Below are positions 17,015-26,013 of a stretch of DNA of 64,000 nucleotides, in pieces (position 1 is the first letter of the stretch; each line of letters opens with the position of its first letter). Origin of the DNA: Ferruginibacter yonginensis (GTDB taxonomy: Bacteria > Bacteroidota > Bacteroidia > Chitinophagales > Chitinophagaceae); the NCBI RefSeq assembly GCF_042651465.1, contig NZ_JBHSCZ010000001.1:62001-126000 (forward strand). Direction: 5' to 3'. Position numbers and translations under genes: made by a program. A model generated the notes under the pieces. It was not told the DNA's origin, did no database searches, and saw only the letters and a list, made by a program, of their open reading frames with translations.

Positions 17015-17479
17015 TTAATTAAACACTGAAAAATTTTGCTTTGATGTATAATCTACCGGAAAACTTTTATATATACCTGCCTTTCCCACTTTTACAGTAC
17101 CTACCAATCTGATGGCTACTTCTTTGTTAAAAAGGCTTGTGATGCCATTTTTTAAAAGGTTTTTTAAGTCTAAATCAACTTTGAGCGGTATGGTAAAATT
17201 GTCTCTTTTTGGGATAGCAATTTGAATATCTTGACTCGAGTGACCTAAAAATGTACTGTCTACATAAATATCAAGGTCGGTTCTATTGAGCTGTAAACCA
17301 AAATTATTAGGGTTGTAATACACCAAATTTACCTTGAGTGCAGCACCTGCAAATGACAATTGGTCAACAGTAAGCCCATTATATTCCTTAAAAACCAACT
17401 CCTTTGGTTGCTGACAAGATGACGAAAACAAAACCATTATCAACATTACAACGATGGTAGAAGTGAAGCCTTTTTTCAT
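17015..17479 (-). CDS. LEA14-like (WHy domain) lipoprotein
   Basis: The 154-residue protein has a lipobox (MVLFSSSCQQP), so it is membrane-anchored. The rest matches the LEA type 2/WHy fold: VNLVYYNPNNFGLQLNRTDLDIYVD, followed by IPLKVDLDLKNLL and GTVKVGKAG. In plants and bacteria such domains bind or protect proteins or membranes during stress, but a precise role is not established. About 700 bp of very AT-rich DNA lies upstream of it. Confidence 0.82.
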   Translation of the reverse strand: MKKGFTSTIVVMLIMVLFSSSCQQPKELVFKEYNGLTVDQLSFAGAALKVNLVYYNPNNFGLQLNRTDLDIYVDSTFLGHSSQDIQIAIPKRDNFTIPLKVDLDLKNLLKNGITSLFNKEVAIRLVGTVKVGKAGIYKSFPVDYTSKQNFSVFN

Positions 17480-18212
17480 TACATCATAAATTTAATTCAA
17501 TTTACAAAAATAAGGTGAGGGGAGCAATTCTTATTTTTACTTTCATTTAAAATTCAACTAAATAAATGAGTAAATAAACAATATCTTACATTTTACTTTA
17601 TATAATTTTATAGCTAATTTTTGTAGTTGTAAAAATATTATATAAATATTTGTTTTACAATATATAAATTATGTTTATATATTATTTCAATTAAATTATT
17701 TGTACCAAATATTCGTAAAAAAAATATAATTATAAGCTGTTATTATTAAAATGGTAAAATAATAATTAAATTAATAATAAATAATTGATTTACAATAATA
17801 TATAATGTATATATGAATAATTAATTTATTAAAATTTATGTATTTAGTATTTTTATATTATTACTATTGGTTAATTTTCGAAATTTGGGCTAAAAATTGA
17901 AAATGAATGCTACATATGCCTATTGATATTTTATGAAATTTTAAAAGATTTTTACCCTATAACATGCACACTTTATCAGGTGAAAAAATGTCATTTTTCG
18001 TTTTTATAAATTGTTATTCAAAAAATAGGATTTTAAATTTTTGACAATTTGACGTGAATTTTTGAATTTTTATTCGGGGATAGTTTTAAGCCTGTTTTTA
18101 AAGAATATGATCTTTTTAATATTTTTTTATTGGCTGAGGAAACTTTTTAGTAAATTCGAAAGTCTAATTACAACTGCACTGCTTACTAATTTTATAAAGT
18201 CTACTGTTTCTG
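17480..18212. other. Very AT-rich intergenic region upstream of the adhesin
   Basis: About 730 bp between the divergent LEA-like and adhesin genes contain no credible gene. Most of 17560-17900 is A/T with many short TAAT/ATTA runs; 17940-18060 is slightly richer in G/C. It presumably holds the promoter of the giant adhesin gene, but I cannot pick a clear TAnnTTTG match with a spaced -33. Confidence 0.5.
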
Positions 18213-21200
18213 ATGAGAAAAAATTTACTACTCGTTTTAATATTGTCTTTTTTAGGCATTCATAGTTTTGCACAAAATTTTTCAAATAAGGGTAAGGAGT
18301 TTTGGTTGGCATACAGCTACCATGTTGGTATGGTAAATAATACCGGGGGGGCGCCATCGATGACTTTAAATATTACTTCAGATGTTACTACTACCTACAC
18401 GGTTGAAATTTTTGGTGGTCCGGTTATTTCAACAGGAACGATCATTGCCAACGGAGTAAATAATGTAACGATCCCCAATACCTATTTTATAAATGGCGAC
18501 GGAACTTTTAATAATAAAGCCATTCATATTACAGCTGTTAGTCCGATTGTAGTATACTCATTCATAACAAGGGCTCAGGCAAGTGCAGCAACATTGTGTT
18601 TACCAACAAACGTTTTGGGTAAACAATATTATGCAATGAGTTATACGCAGGTTTCTAATGAAGCAAATTCCGCTTCTTATATTACTATTGTAGGGGTAGA
18701 AGATAATACAAGTGTAGAGATTATACCTACGGCACCAACACAGGGCGGTTGGGCAATTGGCAGTGTAAATACTATTAACTTAAATAGGGGGCAGGTTTAT
18801 CAAGTATTGGGTACAACAACCGGTAATAATGGTGTTGACTTATCTGGAACATCTATAAGGTCAATCGCATCTGGAACAAGTGGTTGTAAAAGAATAGCTG
18901 TTTTTTCGGGAAGTGGTAAATTATCATTAGGTTGTAATGGAGGCAGTGCTGATAATTTGTACCAACAATTATACCCTGTAGCATCATGGGGTAAAAGCTT
19001 CTTAACCGCTCCAAGTTTTGGTCGCACCAATAATTTTTATAGAATTTTACGTTCTAGTCCTACAGCTAATGTTTTTTTAAATGGCGTTTTAATACCATCA
19101 GCATCTTTTACAAATGGTTATTATCAATTTAATAATACATTATTCAACAAAATAACGGCTGATTTGCCCATTTCAGTTACGCAATATTTTACTTCTCAGG
19201 GTTGTTTGGGTAACGTTTCGCCGTATGATCCTGATATGATTGTTTTAAACCCTGTTGAGCAAAATATTAATAAGGTAACTTTAGTAAGTTCAAATTTATT
19301 GGCAGCAAATACTGCTCATCAGCATCATCTTCATATTATTATGAAGAATCAAGGTACTGCTATTTCATCATTCAGGTTTGATAATGCACCTATTCCTGCA
19401 ACAGCTACTTGGTTGCCTCATCCTAATGATCCTACGTATTCATATCTATATCTTTCAAATGTTACGGAAACGAGCCACTCACTAGCATCTGACTCGGGCT
19501 TTAATGCTTTGGCATACGGCTACAGCAATGCAGAAACGTATGGTTACTCCGCAGGTACCAATGTGAAAGATTTGTATCAGCAAATTGGGGTTTCTACACA
19601 ATATGGTATTGAAACTTCGCCTTCTGTATGTACCGGCGCTCCTTTTAAATTTAAAATATCTTTACCCTATGAACCACTGCAACTCGATTGGAATTTTAAT
19701 GGGCAACAAACCAATACTTCGCAAGTAGGTGTAGCAGGACAACCTTTGGCAAACGACTCCGTTACTGTTGTTAATGGAAGAACTATTTATTGGTATTCGC
19801 TACCTACATTTTATACTTATAATACGGTAGGTGTTTTTCCTGTAAATATTACCGCAACTACAAGTGGAACTGATGGGTGTGGTTCATTACAAGAAATTAA
19901 TTTTGATTTAGAGGTATCTAATCCGCCAGTAGCAGGGTTTACATTTAACCAACCTGGTTGTATAGCTGAAACAGTACAGTTTCAAGATGCGACTGCAACT
20001 GTAAAACCAAATTATAAATGGTATTGGGATTTTGGTGACCCTGCTAGTGGGGCGGCAAATTTTTCTAATTTACAAAATCCAACGCATGTGTTTGCCACAA
20101 CAGGGCCACATATTGTACGTTTTGCAAGTATTACTACACCTGGCTGCTTGAGTGATACTTTATCGCAAACTGTGAATGTGCCTGCAAACCTAACAGCAAG
20201 CATTTCTGGCGGCAGTACAATTTGTCAAAATGCAACTGGTCCTAATATTGTTTTTAGTGGTACAGGTGGTATACCTCCTTATACTTTTACTTATACAATT
20301 AATGGCGGTGCTGCACAAACCATTTCTACCATAGGTAGTGCAACAACCGTTACTTTAGCTGCACCAACAAGTACACCGGGTAGTTTTGTGTACACACTAA
20401 CCAATGTTCAAAATACCGGTTCGAGTATTTGTTCATTTCCTGTTTCTGGGGCAAGTACAACTGTTGTAGTAAATCCATTACCAACAGCCACCATAACGGG
20501 TACAACAGCAGTTTGTCAAAATACTACTGCACCAAACATTACTTTTACTGGTGCAAATGGTACAGCACCTTATACTTTTACGTACACAATTAACGGTGGT
20601 GCCAACCAAACAGTTAGTACCGTATCAGGTAATAGTGTAACTGTGGCAGCACCAACAAATACGGTTGGTACTTTTACTTATGCATTAGTTTCAGTAAAAG
20701 ATGCATCTGTAACACAATGTACGCAAACCGCTACAGGCAATGCAGTGGTACAAGTGCAAGCGGTATCAACAGCCACTATTACTGGTAACGCAACGGTTTG
20801 TCAAAATGCTACAGCACCAATTGTAACCTTTACTGCAACCAATGGTAACGCACCATTTACCTTTACTTATAATATCAATGGCGGTGCTACTCAAACTATA
20901 ACTACAGGTGCTACTTCAAATGTTGCAACACTTTCAGTACCAATGACAACCAGTGGTACTTTTGTATACAATCTATTAAGTGTATCAAATACGGGTCCTA
21001 CAACATGTGTAACACCTATTACAGGTAGTAATATCACTGTACGTATCAATCCTGTACCAACGGCTGCTATTACTGGTAATGCAACAGTATGTCAAAATGC
21101 AACAGCACCCCTTGTTACATTTACAGCGGCAAATGGCACAGCCCCTTACACCTTTACTTACAATATTAACGGAGGTGCTAATCAAACTATTACAACTACT

Positions 21201-24008
21201 AGTGGCAATAGTGTTAGTGTAAATGCGCCAACCAATGTTGCTGGTACTTATGCTTATAATTTAATAAGTGTTGTAGATGCATCATCTACTTTATGTACCC
21301 AAACTCAGGCTGGTACTGCTACCATTATTGTAAACCCATTACCTACGGCTACTATTGCTGGTTCAACAGAAGTTTGCTTAAACGCAGTAGCTCCAAATGT
21401 TACTTTTACAGCTGCTGGTGGTGTTGCTCCGTATACTTTCACTTATAATATTAATGGCGGTGCCAATCAAACAGTTACCACCACCACGGGTAATAGCGTA
21501 ACGGTGGCAGTACCTACAAGTGTTGCTGGTACCTTTAATTATAATTTGGTAAGTGTTAGAGAGTCAAGTACTACCAACTGTATACAAACCCAAACGGGGG
21601 TAGCTGTGGTAATCATCAACCCAAAACCAACAGCAAGTTTTACAATAAGTACGCCATTTTGTACTAATAAAGATGTAACATTCACCCCATCATCAAGCAT
21701 CAGCACAGGTAATATTGTTCAATGGGTATGGGATTATGGTGATGGTAATGGAACAGTAATACGAACTGATAATAATCCTTTTGTGGTGAATTATGCTACT
21801 GCAGGTATTAAAGTGGTTACTTTTAAAACGATTTCTGATAAGGGTTGTGAAAGTGCGTTGTTTACACAATCCATTACAATAAATAATACTCCTATTGCTG
21901 GTTTTATTGATCCTGAAGTTTGTTTGCAAGATGCTACAGCACAATTCACCGATACCAGTTCAGTAGTAGGGGGTAGTATAGTATTTTGGGAATGGAATTT
22001 TGGTGATGTGGGTTCTCCAACTAACGTAGTAACGGGTAGTACACCGGCTGCACAAAATCCTACGCATACATACACCACAACCGGCCCTAAAACGGTAACA
22101 TTAATTGTAACCACCAATACAGGATGTAAGGCAACAAAATCGCAAACATTTACTGTTAATGGAAGTGTTCCTGTGGCTGGTTTTACTGTTTTAAATAGTG
22201 CTAACTTATGTTCAAATACAGCTGTACAAATACAAGACAATAGTGTTGTGAATGTAGGTAGTACCGTAAAAGTGCAGATAATTTGGGATAATGTGGCTGC
22301 ACCAACTGTAATAGAAACGGATGATGTACCTACACCAAATGAAATATACAGCCATAATTATCCTGCTTTGCAAACAGATCAAACTTATACTATTAGGTAT
22401 TTGGCTTATTCTGGTGCAACATGTGTTGATGATTTTGTGCAAACCATTACGGTGCATGCTACACCACTTGTAAGCTTTGGTGCAATACCTGATGTATGTT
22501 TAAATAATGGAACTGTTCAATTAACACAAGCTACTGTAAGTGGAACCGTAAGTGGCCCTCCAGGCGGTAGTTATAGTGGAGTGGGCGTATCACCATCAGG
22601 TGTATTTAACCCAATAACAGCTGGGGTAGGGACACATACTATTACATACACTTATACATCAAGTTTTGGCTGTACAGATGTTAAAACGAGTCAGGTAAAA
22701 GTATTAGAAGCACCCGTTGCTAATTTTGCACCTGTATTACCTACCTGTCAAAATGGAGCAATTACATTTAATCAATCGTCAACCTCAAATGCAGGCACTA
22801 TTACTCAATGGATCTACAACTGGGGTGATGGTTCACCCATACAAACATTTACTGATGGTAATCCTAAAACACATACCTATACAACCGCTGGTAGTGTAAC
22901 AGCTACCTTAACAGTAGTTACAGGCGATGGTTGTAATAGTTTACCAAAACCAGTTACGTTTACAGTGAACCCACAACCACAACCAAATTTCACTTTTACC
23001 AACAATGCTTGTTTGCCACAAGCTAATATTCAATTCACTAATACCACTCCTAATTTGAGTGATTGGACGTACAGTTGGAACTTTAATGTACCATCAACCT
23101 CACCAAATGAAATGAGTACAGCCATAAATCCATCACATATTTATACAAATGTTGGTCCATTTGATGTGCAATTAGTAGCAACATCAGGTTTAACGGGTTG
23201 TTCTAATACGGTTATTAAATCGGTTAATACTATAAAACCTGCACCAGTTGCTTCATTTGCATTTAGTGTACCGAGTATTTGTGAAGCACAAACTGTAACG
23301 TTAATAGATCAAAGTTTGCCAACAGCAGGTAGTTTAAGCAATTGGCAATGGAGTTACGGCGATAATACAAATGTTACAACAGGGCAAACACAACCACCTC
23401 ATTTATACAGTACGGCAGGTACATATAACGTAAAATTAACCGTAACCAATAGTTTTGGTTGTGTTGATGATACCATCAGAACATACAGGGTATATCCTTA
23501 TCCTACTGTAAATGCAGGGGCAGATGGGTTTGTTTTAGAAGGAGGTGTGTATACTTTGCAAGGTGTAGCTACAGGTAATAATTTAACGTATTTGTGGACG
23601 GGTACACCTGCGCCTGCTAACATTAATAACAATACTTTATTACAGCCTTTGGCACAACCAATAAATGATATTACTTATAGGTTAACGGTAACTGCCGAAG
23701 GAGGTTGTAGTAGGTTTGATGAAGTATTTATTAAAGTTTTAAAATTTCCTCAAATACCTAATACTTTCACACCAAATAATGATGGTGTGCATGATACTTG
23801 GGAAATAAAGTATTTGTTCACTTACCCTCAAAATAGGGTGCAAGTTTTTACAAGAACTGGTCAATTGGTATTTGAATCAAGAGGTTATAATAGGCCATGG
23901 GATGGTACCAAAAATGGACAAGCATTACCATTTGATACGTACTACTATATTATTGAACCGGGTAATGGTAGAAAACCGATAACAGGTTATGTTACTATTG
24001 TTAAGTAG
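18213..24008 (+). CDS. Giant T9SS-exported adhesin with IgGFc-binding-like, SprB-type repeat and PKD domains
   Basis: The 1931-residue secreted protein has a signal peptide (MRKNLLLVLILSFLGIHSFAQ). Residues about 30-400 resemble the IgGFc-binding N-terminal domain (GKEFWLAY, SYITIVGVEDNTSVEI, LNRGQVYQV). A PKD domain follows at about 570-660 (WYWDFGDP). Residues 662-1141 are five tandem repeats of about 95 residues of the kind found in SprB-like adhesins. Several PKD-type domains (VWDYGDG, WEWNFGD, YNWGDGSP, WSYGDN) fill the rest. The last ~85 residues are the gliding-motility-type T9SS C-terminal domain (IPNTFTPNNDGVHDTWEI...WDGTKNGQ). The protein should be exported by the type IX system and held at the surface. 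The next gene is PorP/SprF, the usual partner of type-B CTD proteins. Confidence 0.93.
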   Translation: MRKNLLLVLILSFLGIHSFAQNFSNKGKEFWLAYSYHVGMVNNTGGAPSMTLNITSDVTTTYTVEIFGGPVISTGTIIANGVNNVTIPNTYFINGDGTFNNKAIHITAVSPIVVYSFITRAQASAATLCLPTNVLGKQYYAMSYTQVSNEANSASYITIVGVEDNTSVEIIPTAPTQGGWAIGSVNTINLNRGQVYQVLGTTTGNNGVDLSGTSIRSIASGTSGCKRIAVFSGSGKLSLGCNGGSADNLYQQLYPVASWGKSFLTAPSFGRTNNFYRILRSSPTANVFLNGVLIPSASFTNGYYQFNNTLFNKITADLPISVTQYFTSQGCLGNVSPYDPDMIVLNPVEQNINKVTLVSSNLLAANTAHQHHLHIIMKNQGTAISSFRFDNAPIPATATWLPHPNDPTYSYLYLSNVTETSHSLASDSGFNALAYGYSNAETYGYSAGTNVKDLYQQIGVSTQYGIETSPSVCTGAPFKFKISLPYEPLQLDWNFNGQQTNTSQVGVAGQPLANDSVTVVNGRTIYWYSLPTFYTYNTVGVFPVNITATTSGTDGCGSLQEINFDLEVSNPPVAGFTFNQPGCIAETVQFQDATATVKPNYKWYWDFGDPASGAANFSNLQNPTHVFATTGPHIVRFASITTPGCLSDTLSQTVNVPANLTASISGGSTICQNATGPNIVFSGTGGIPPYTFTYTINGGAAQTISTIGSATTVTLAAPTSTPGSFVYTLTNVQNTGSSICSFPVSGASTTVVVNPLPTATITGTTAVCQNTTAPNITFTGANGTAPYTFTYTINGGANQTVSTVSGNSVTVAAPTNTVGTFTYALVSVKDASVTQCTQTATGNAVVQVQAVSTATITGNATVCQNATAPIVTFTATNGNAPFTFTYNINGGATQTITTGATSNVATLSVPMTTSGTFVYNLLSVSNTGPTTCVTPITGSNITVRINPVPTAAITGNATVCQNATAPLVTFTAANGTAPYTFTYNINGGANQTITTTSGNSVSVNAPTNVAGTYAYNLISVVDASSTLCTQTQAGTATIIVNPLPTATIAGSTEVCLNAVAPNVTFTAAGGVAPYTFTYNINGGANQTVTTTTGNSVTVAVPTSVAGTFNYNLVSVRESSTTNCIQTQTGVAVVIINPKPTASFTISTPFCTNKDVTFTPSSSISTGNIVQWVWDYGDGNGTVIRTDNNPFVVNYATAGIKVVTFKTISDKGCESALFTQSITINNTPIAGFIDPEVCLQDATAQFTDTSSVVGGSIVFWEWNFGDVGSPTNVVTGSTPAAQNPTHTYTTTGPKTVTLIVTTNTGCKATKSQTFTVNGSVPVAGFTVLNSANLCSNTAVQIQDNSVVNVGSTVKVQIIWDNVAAPTVIETDDVPTPNEIYSHNYPALQTDQTYTIRYLAYSGATCVDDFVQTITVHATPLVSFGAIPDVCLNNGTVQLTQATVSGTVSGPPGGSYSGVGVSPSGVFNPITAGVGTHTITYTYTSSFGCTDVKTSQVKVLEAPVANFAPVLPTCQNGAITFNQSSTSNAGTITQWIYNWGDGSPIQTFTDGNPKTHTYTTAGSVTATLTVVTGDGCNSLPKPVTFTVNPQPQPNFTFTNNACLPQANIQFTNTTPNLSDWTYSWNFNVPSTSPNEMSTAINPSHIYTNVGPFDVQLVATSGLTGCSNTVIKSVNTIKPAPVASFAFSVPSICEAQTVTLIDQSLPTAGSLSNWQWSYGDNTNVTTGQTQPPHLYSTAGTYNVKLTVTNSFGCVDDTIRTYRVYPYPTVNAGADGFVLEGGVYTLQGVATGNNLTYLWTGTPAPANINNNTLLQPLAQPINDITYRLTVTAEGGCSRFDEVFIKVLKFPQIPNTFTPNNDGVHDTWEIKYLFTYPQNRVQVFTRTGQLVFESRGYNRPWDGTKNGQALPFDTYYYIIEPGNGRKPITGYVTIVK
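20196..21635 (+). repeat. Five tandem ~285-bp coding repeats
   Basis: Units start near 20196, 20490, 20772, 21063 and 21351. Each encodes a 94-98-residue domain with the series VCQN(x)TAP, APYTFTYNINGGANQT, a Val/Thr strand, GTFxYNLxSV and NPLPTA. Units 2-5 are most alike; unit 1 is the most divergent, which suggests expansion from the middle. Confidence 0.9.
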
Positions 24009-24069
24009 AAGTTTACCTATGTGACTTTATGCTTACATTTATCAAAATTGCTTAAAAGCAACATGAATT

Positions 24070-25104
24070 ATGAAGAAGTTGTTTGTTTTTATATTATTAT
24101 TAGTATATGTTTCAAGTGAGGTAAATGCACAAGCAAAACCTGCTTATTCGCAATATATTTTAAATAACTATATACTAAATCCGGCATTAGCAGGTATTGA
24201 AAATTATACTGATATCAAAATTAGTAATAGAAACCAATGGACGGGCATAGGAGGGGCACCCAATACTACTTATGTAAGTGTACAAGGTCCTCTAGGTAAA
24301 TCAGATTATAGAACCAATGCCACTTCATTTGCAGTGCCCGGTGAAAACCCAAGAGGAAAACAATTTTGGCAAGATTATACTGCTCCTGATCCACACCACG
24401 GAATAGGCTTTTATGCAGTTACTGATAAAGCAGGTTATATTAACCGCTGGACAGTTTCTGCAACCTACGCCTATCATAAACCAATTGGTGTAAGAACAAC
24501 ATTGGCAGCTGGTTTTAATCTTGGTATGTCGGGTATTAATTTAGATGCCACCAAGGCTACTTTCCCTAATGGTGATACACAAGATCCGGCAATTGGCGTA
24601 GCTACTGGTGAGTTACGAAAAGTAAAACCAGAAATAGGTGCTGGTTTGTGGCTGTATTCAGCCAAATATTTTGCAGGTATATCTGTTTTAAATATTGTAC
24701 CAGCAAAGGCAAAGTTTACTACCAATAACAAGTATGGTACTTACTACACACCCAATTATTTTGCAACTGTAGGATATAGATTTACTGCAGGTGAAAATTT
24801 TACAGTAGTACCATCAGTTAGTTTGCAATATTGGCAACCCCAATTACTAGGGGTGCATACCAATGCCAAATTACAATATAGAGATCAAGCATGGGTGGGT
24901 GCTAGCTACCGCTATTCTGATTTTATTGCTGGTTATTCTGCAATGGCTGGGTATAATTTTTCAAATACGGTTAATGTTAGCTATAGTTACGAAGTGGCTA
25001 CCAACACTCGTTTGCGTACATATACTGGCAATACGCATGAGTTTGTTATAGGTTTTACATTAGGTAATAAATACAGTGATGCTTGTCCGAGAAATATTTT
25101 TTAG
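24070..25104 (+). CDS. PorP/SprF family outer-membrane protein
   Basis: The 344-residue protein has a signal peptide (MKKLFVFILLLVYVSSEVNAQ) and the PorP/SprF start YSQYILNNYILNPALAGIENY, followed by NQWTGIGGAP and alternating beta-strand segments of an outer-membrane barrel. Members of this family sit beside genes for T9SS proteins with type-B C-terminal domains and are needed for their export or attachment, as SprF is for SprB in Flavobacterium johnsoniae. Its place 61 bp after the adhesin gene fits exactly. Confidence 0.93.
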   Translation: MKKLFVFILLLVYVSSEVNAQAKPAYSQYILNNYILNPALAGIENYTDIKISNRNQWTGIGGAPNTTYVSVQGPLGKSDYRTNATSFAVPGENPRGKQFWQDYTAPDPHHGIGFYAVTDKAGYINRWTVSATYAYHKPIGVRTTLAAGFNLGMSGINLDATKATFPNGDTQDPAIGVATGELRKVKPEIGAGLWLYSAKYFAGISVLNIVPAKAKFTTNNKYGTYYTPNYFATVGYRFTAGENFTVVPSVSLQYWQPQLLGVHTNAKLQYRDQAWVGASYRYSDFIAGYSAMAGYNFSNTVNVSYSYEVATNTRLRTYTGNTHEFVIGFTLGNKYSDACPRNIF

Positions 25105-25127
25105 CAACTAACTTTTCTCATAATATT

Positions 25128-25168
25128 ATTAAAAAAGACTTTACTCCTTTAGTAAGGTCTTTTTTAAT
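25128..25168 (+). terminator. Intrinsic terminator after the PorP/SprF gene
   Basis: Long stem (arms 25128-25145 and 25151-25168, one G-U pair, loop CCTTT) with six T in the 3' arm. Confidence 0.88.
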
Positions 25169-25200
25169 CCCTAATATTTGTTTAAATTGACTTAAATATT

Positions 25201-25262
25201 TTACTTTTAGTAAAGTTTATTTTACATATTGTAAATAATTTATTACTTTTAATAAAATTTAT
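25201..25262. promoter_or_regulatory. Repeated operator-like elements upstream of membrane/XRE pair
   Basis: The 20-mer TTACTTTTAGTAAAGTTTAT (25201-25220) recurs at 25243-25262 with two changes (42-bp spacing, four helical turns). The palindrome TTTACATATTGTAAA (25221-25235) sits between them. The array ends 4 bp before the start codon of a gene co-translated with an XRE regulator, as expected for autoregulation. Confidence 0.55.
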
Positions 25263-25266
25263 ATTT

Positions 25267-25728
25267 ATGATATTGTTTCCACATCGTTACAAAAAAATAG
25301 GTTGGTTAATAGCGGTTCCATCATTTATAATGGGCCTCATAATAATTTTTACTGATTATGAATCGCCATTGCTCAATGGTACAATGGTATCTATTTTTCC
25401 AACATTATCAAGTAGTGGTTATTTCTCCAATGTATCTGTCAATTTCACTAACACCATTATAGGTGCTGCCTTTTTAATTGGATGCATGTTAGTAGCATTT
25501 TCGAAAGAAAAAATTGAAGATGAATTTATTGCTAAAATGAGGCTCTCATCTTTAATATGGGCCGTATTTATTAATTACATTTTGTTACTCGTTGGTTTTA
25601 TTATAGTTTATGATATTGCATTTATTAATGTGATGTTGTATAATATGTATACGGTGCTCATCATCTTTATAATTAGATTTCATTACTTGCTCTTTAAAAA
25701 TGCTCATATATTAAAATATGCAGAATAA
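25267..25728 (+). CDS. Four-helix membrane protein, partner of XRE regulator
   Basis: The 153-residue protein has four likely membrane segments (about residues 12-30, 62-80, 95-117 and 122-143) with a charged loop FSKEKIEDEFIAKMR between the second and third. The 3' end overlaps the XRE gene by 11 bp. Pairs of a small multi-helix membrane protein and a YozG-like XRE regulator are common in Firmicutes and Bacteroidota. The membrane protein may sense a signal or sequester the regulator; this is inference. Confidence 0.75.
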   Translation: MILFPHRYKKIGWLIAVPSFIMGLIIIFTDYESPLLNGTMVSIFPTLSSSGYFSNVSVNFTNTIIGAAFLIGCMLVAFSKEKIEDEFIAKMRLSSLIWAVFINYILLLVGFIIVYDIAFINVMLYNMYTVLIIFIIRFHYLLFKNAHILKYAE

Positions 25729-25918
25729 AATAAAAATTGAAAGGGCAATTTTAAATATTACGCAGCAAGAGCTTGCCACTAAAATTGCAGTGAGTAGACA
25801 AACCATTAATGCAATGGAGTTAAATAAATATGTACCCTCAACAGTGTTGGCTCTTAAAATAGCAAAGTTGTTTAATAAAAGGGTAGAGGATATATTTTTT
25901 TTAGAAGAAACAGATTAG
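25718..25918 (+). CDS. Small XRE-family transcriptional regulator
   Basis: The 66-residue protein is almost only a helix-turn-helix: RAILNITQQELATKIAVSRQTINAMELNKYVPS, then LALKIAKLFNKRVEDIFFLEE. This is the YozG-like class of one-domain regulators. Translational overlap with the membrane protein gene suggests a fixed ratio. The likely sites are the repeated elements at 25201-25262. Confidence 0.88.
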   Translation: MQNKIKIERAILNITQQELATKIAVSRQTINAMELNKYVPSTVLALKIAKLFNKRVEDIFFLEETD

Positions 25919-25959
25919 TACAATCACAATAACTACATAACCTTAGAATTTCTATGAAA

Positions 25960-25994
25960 TTAAAAAGCCGATTGCTTGTCAATCGGCTTTTTAA
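25960..25994. terminator. Bidirectional intrinsic terminator
   Basis: Perfect 15-bp stem (arms 25960-25974 and 25980-25994, loop CTTGT) with A-run and T-run flanks, shared by the convergent XRE and DUF4394 genes. Confidence 0.92.
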
Positions 25995-26013
25995 GTATAT
26001 GATTGATTGATTA

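Noticed and set aside
20196..21635. Recombination-type repeat cluster or mobile element inside the adhesin
   Set aside because: The repeats encode regular domains in frame and show no element ends.
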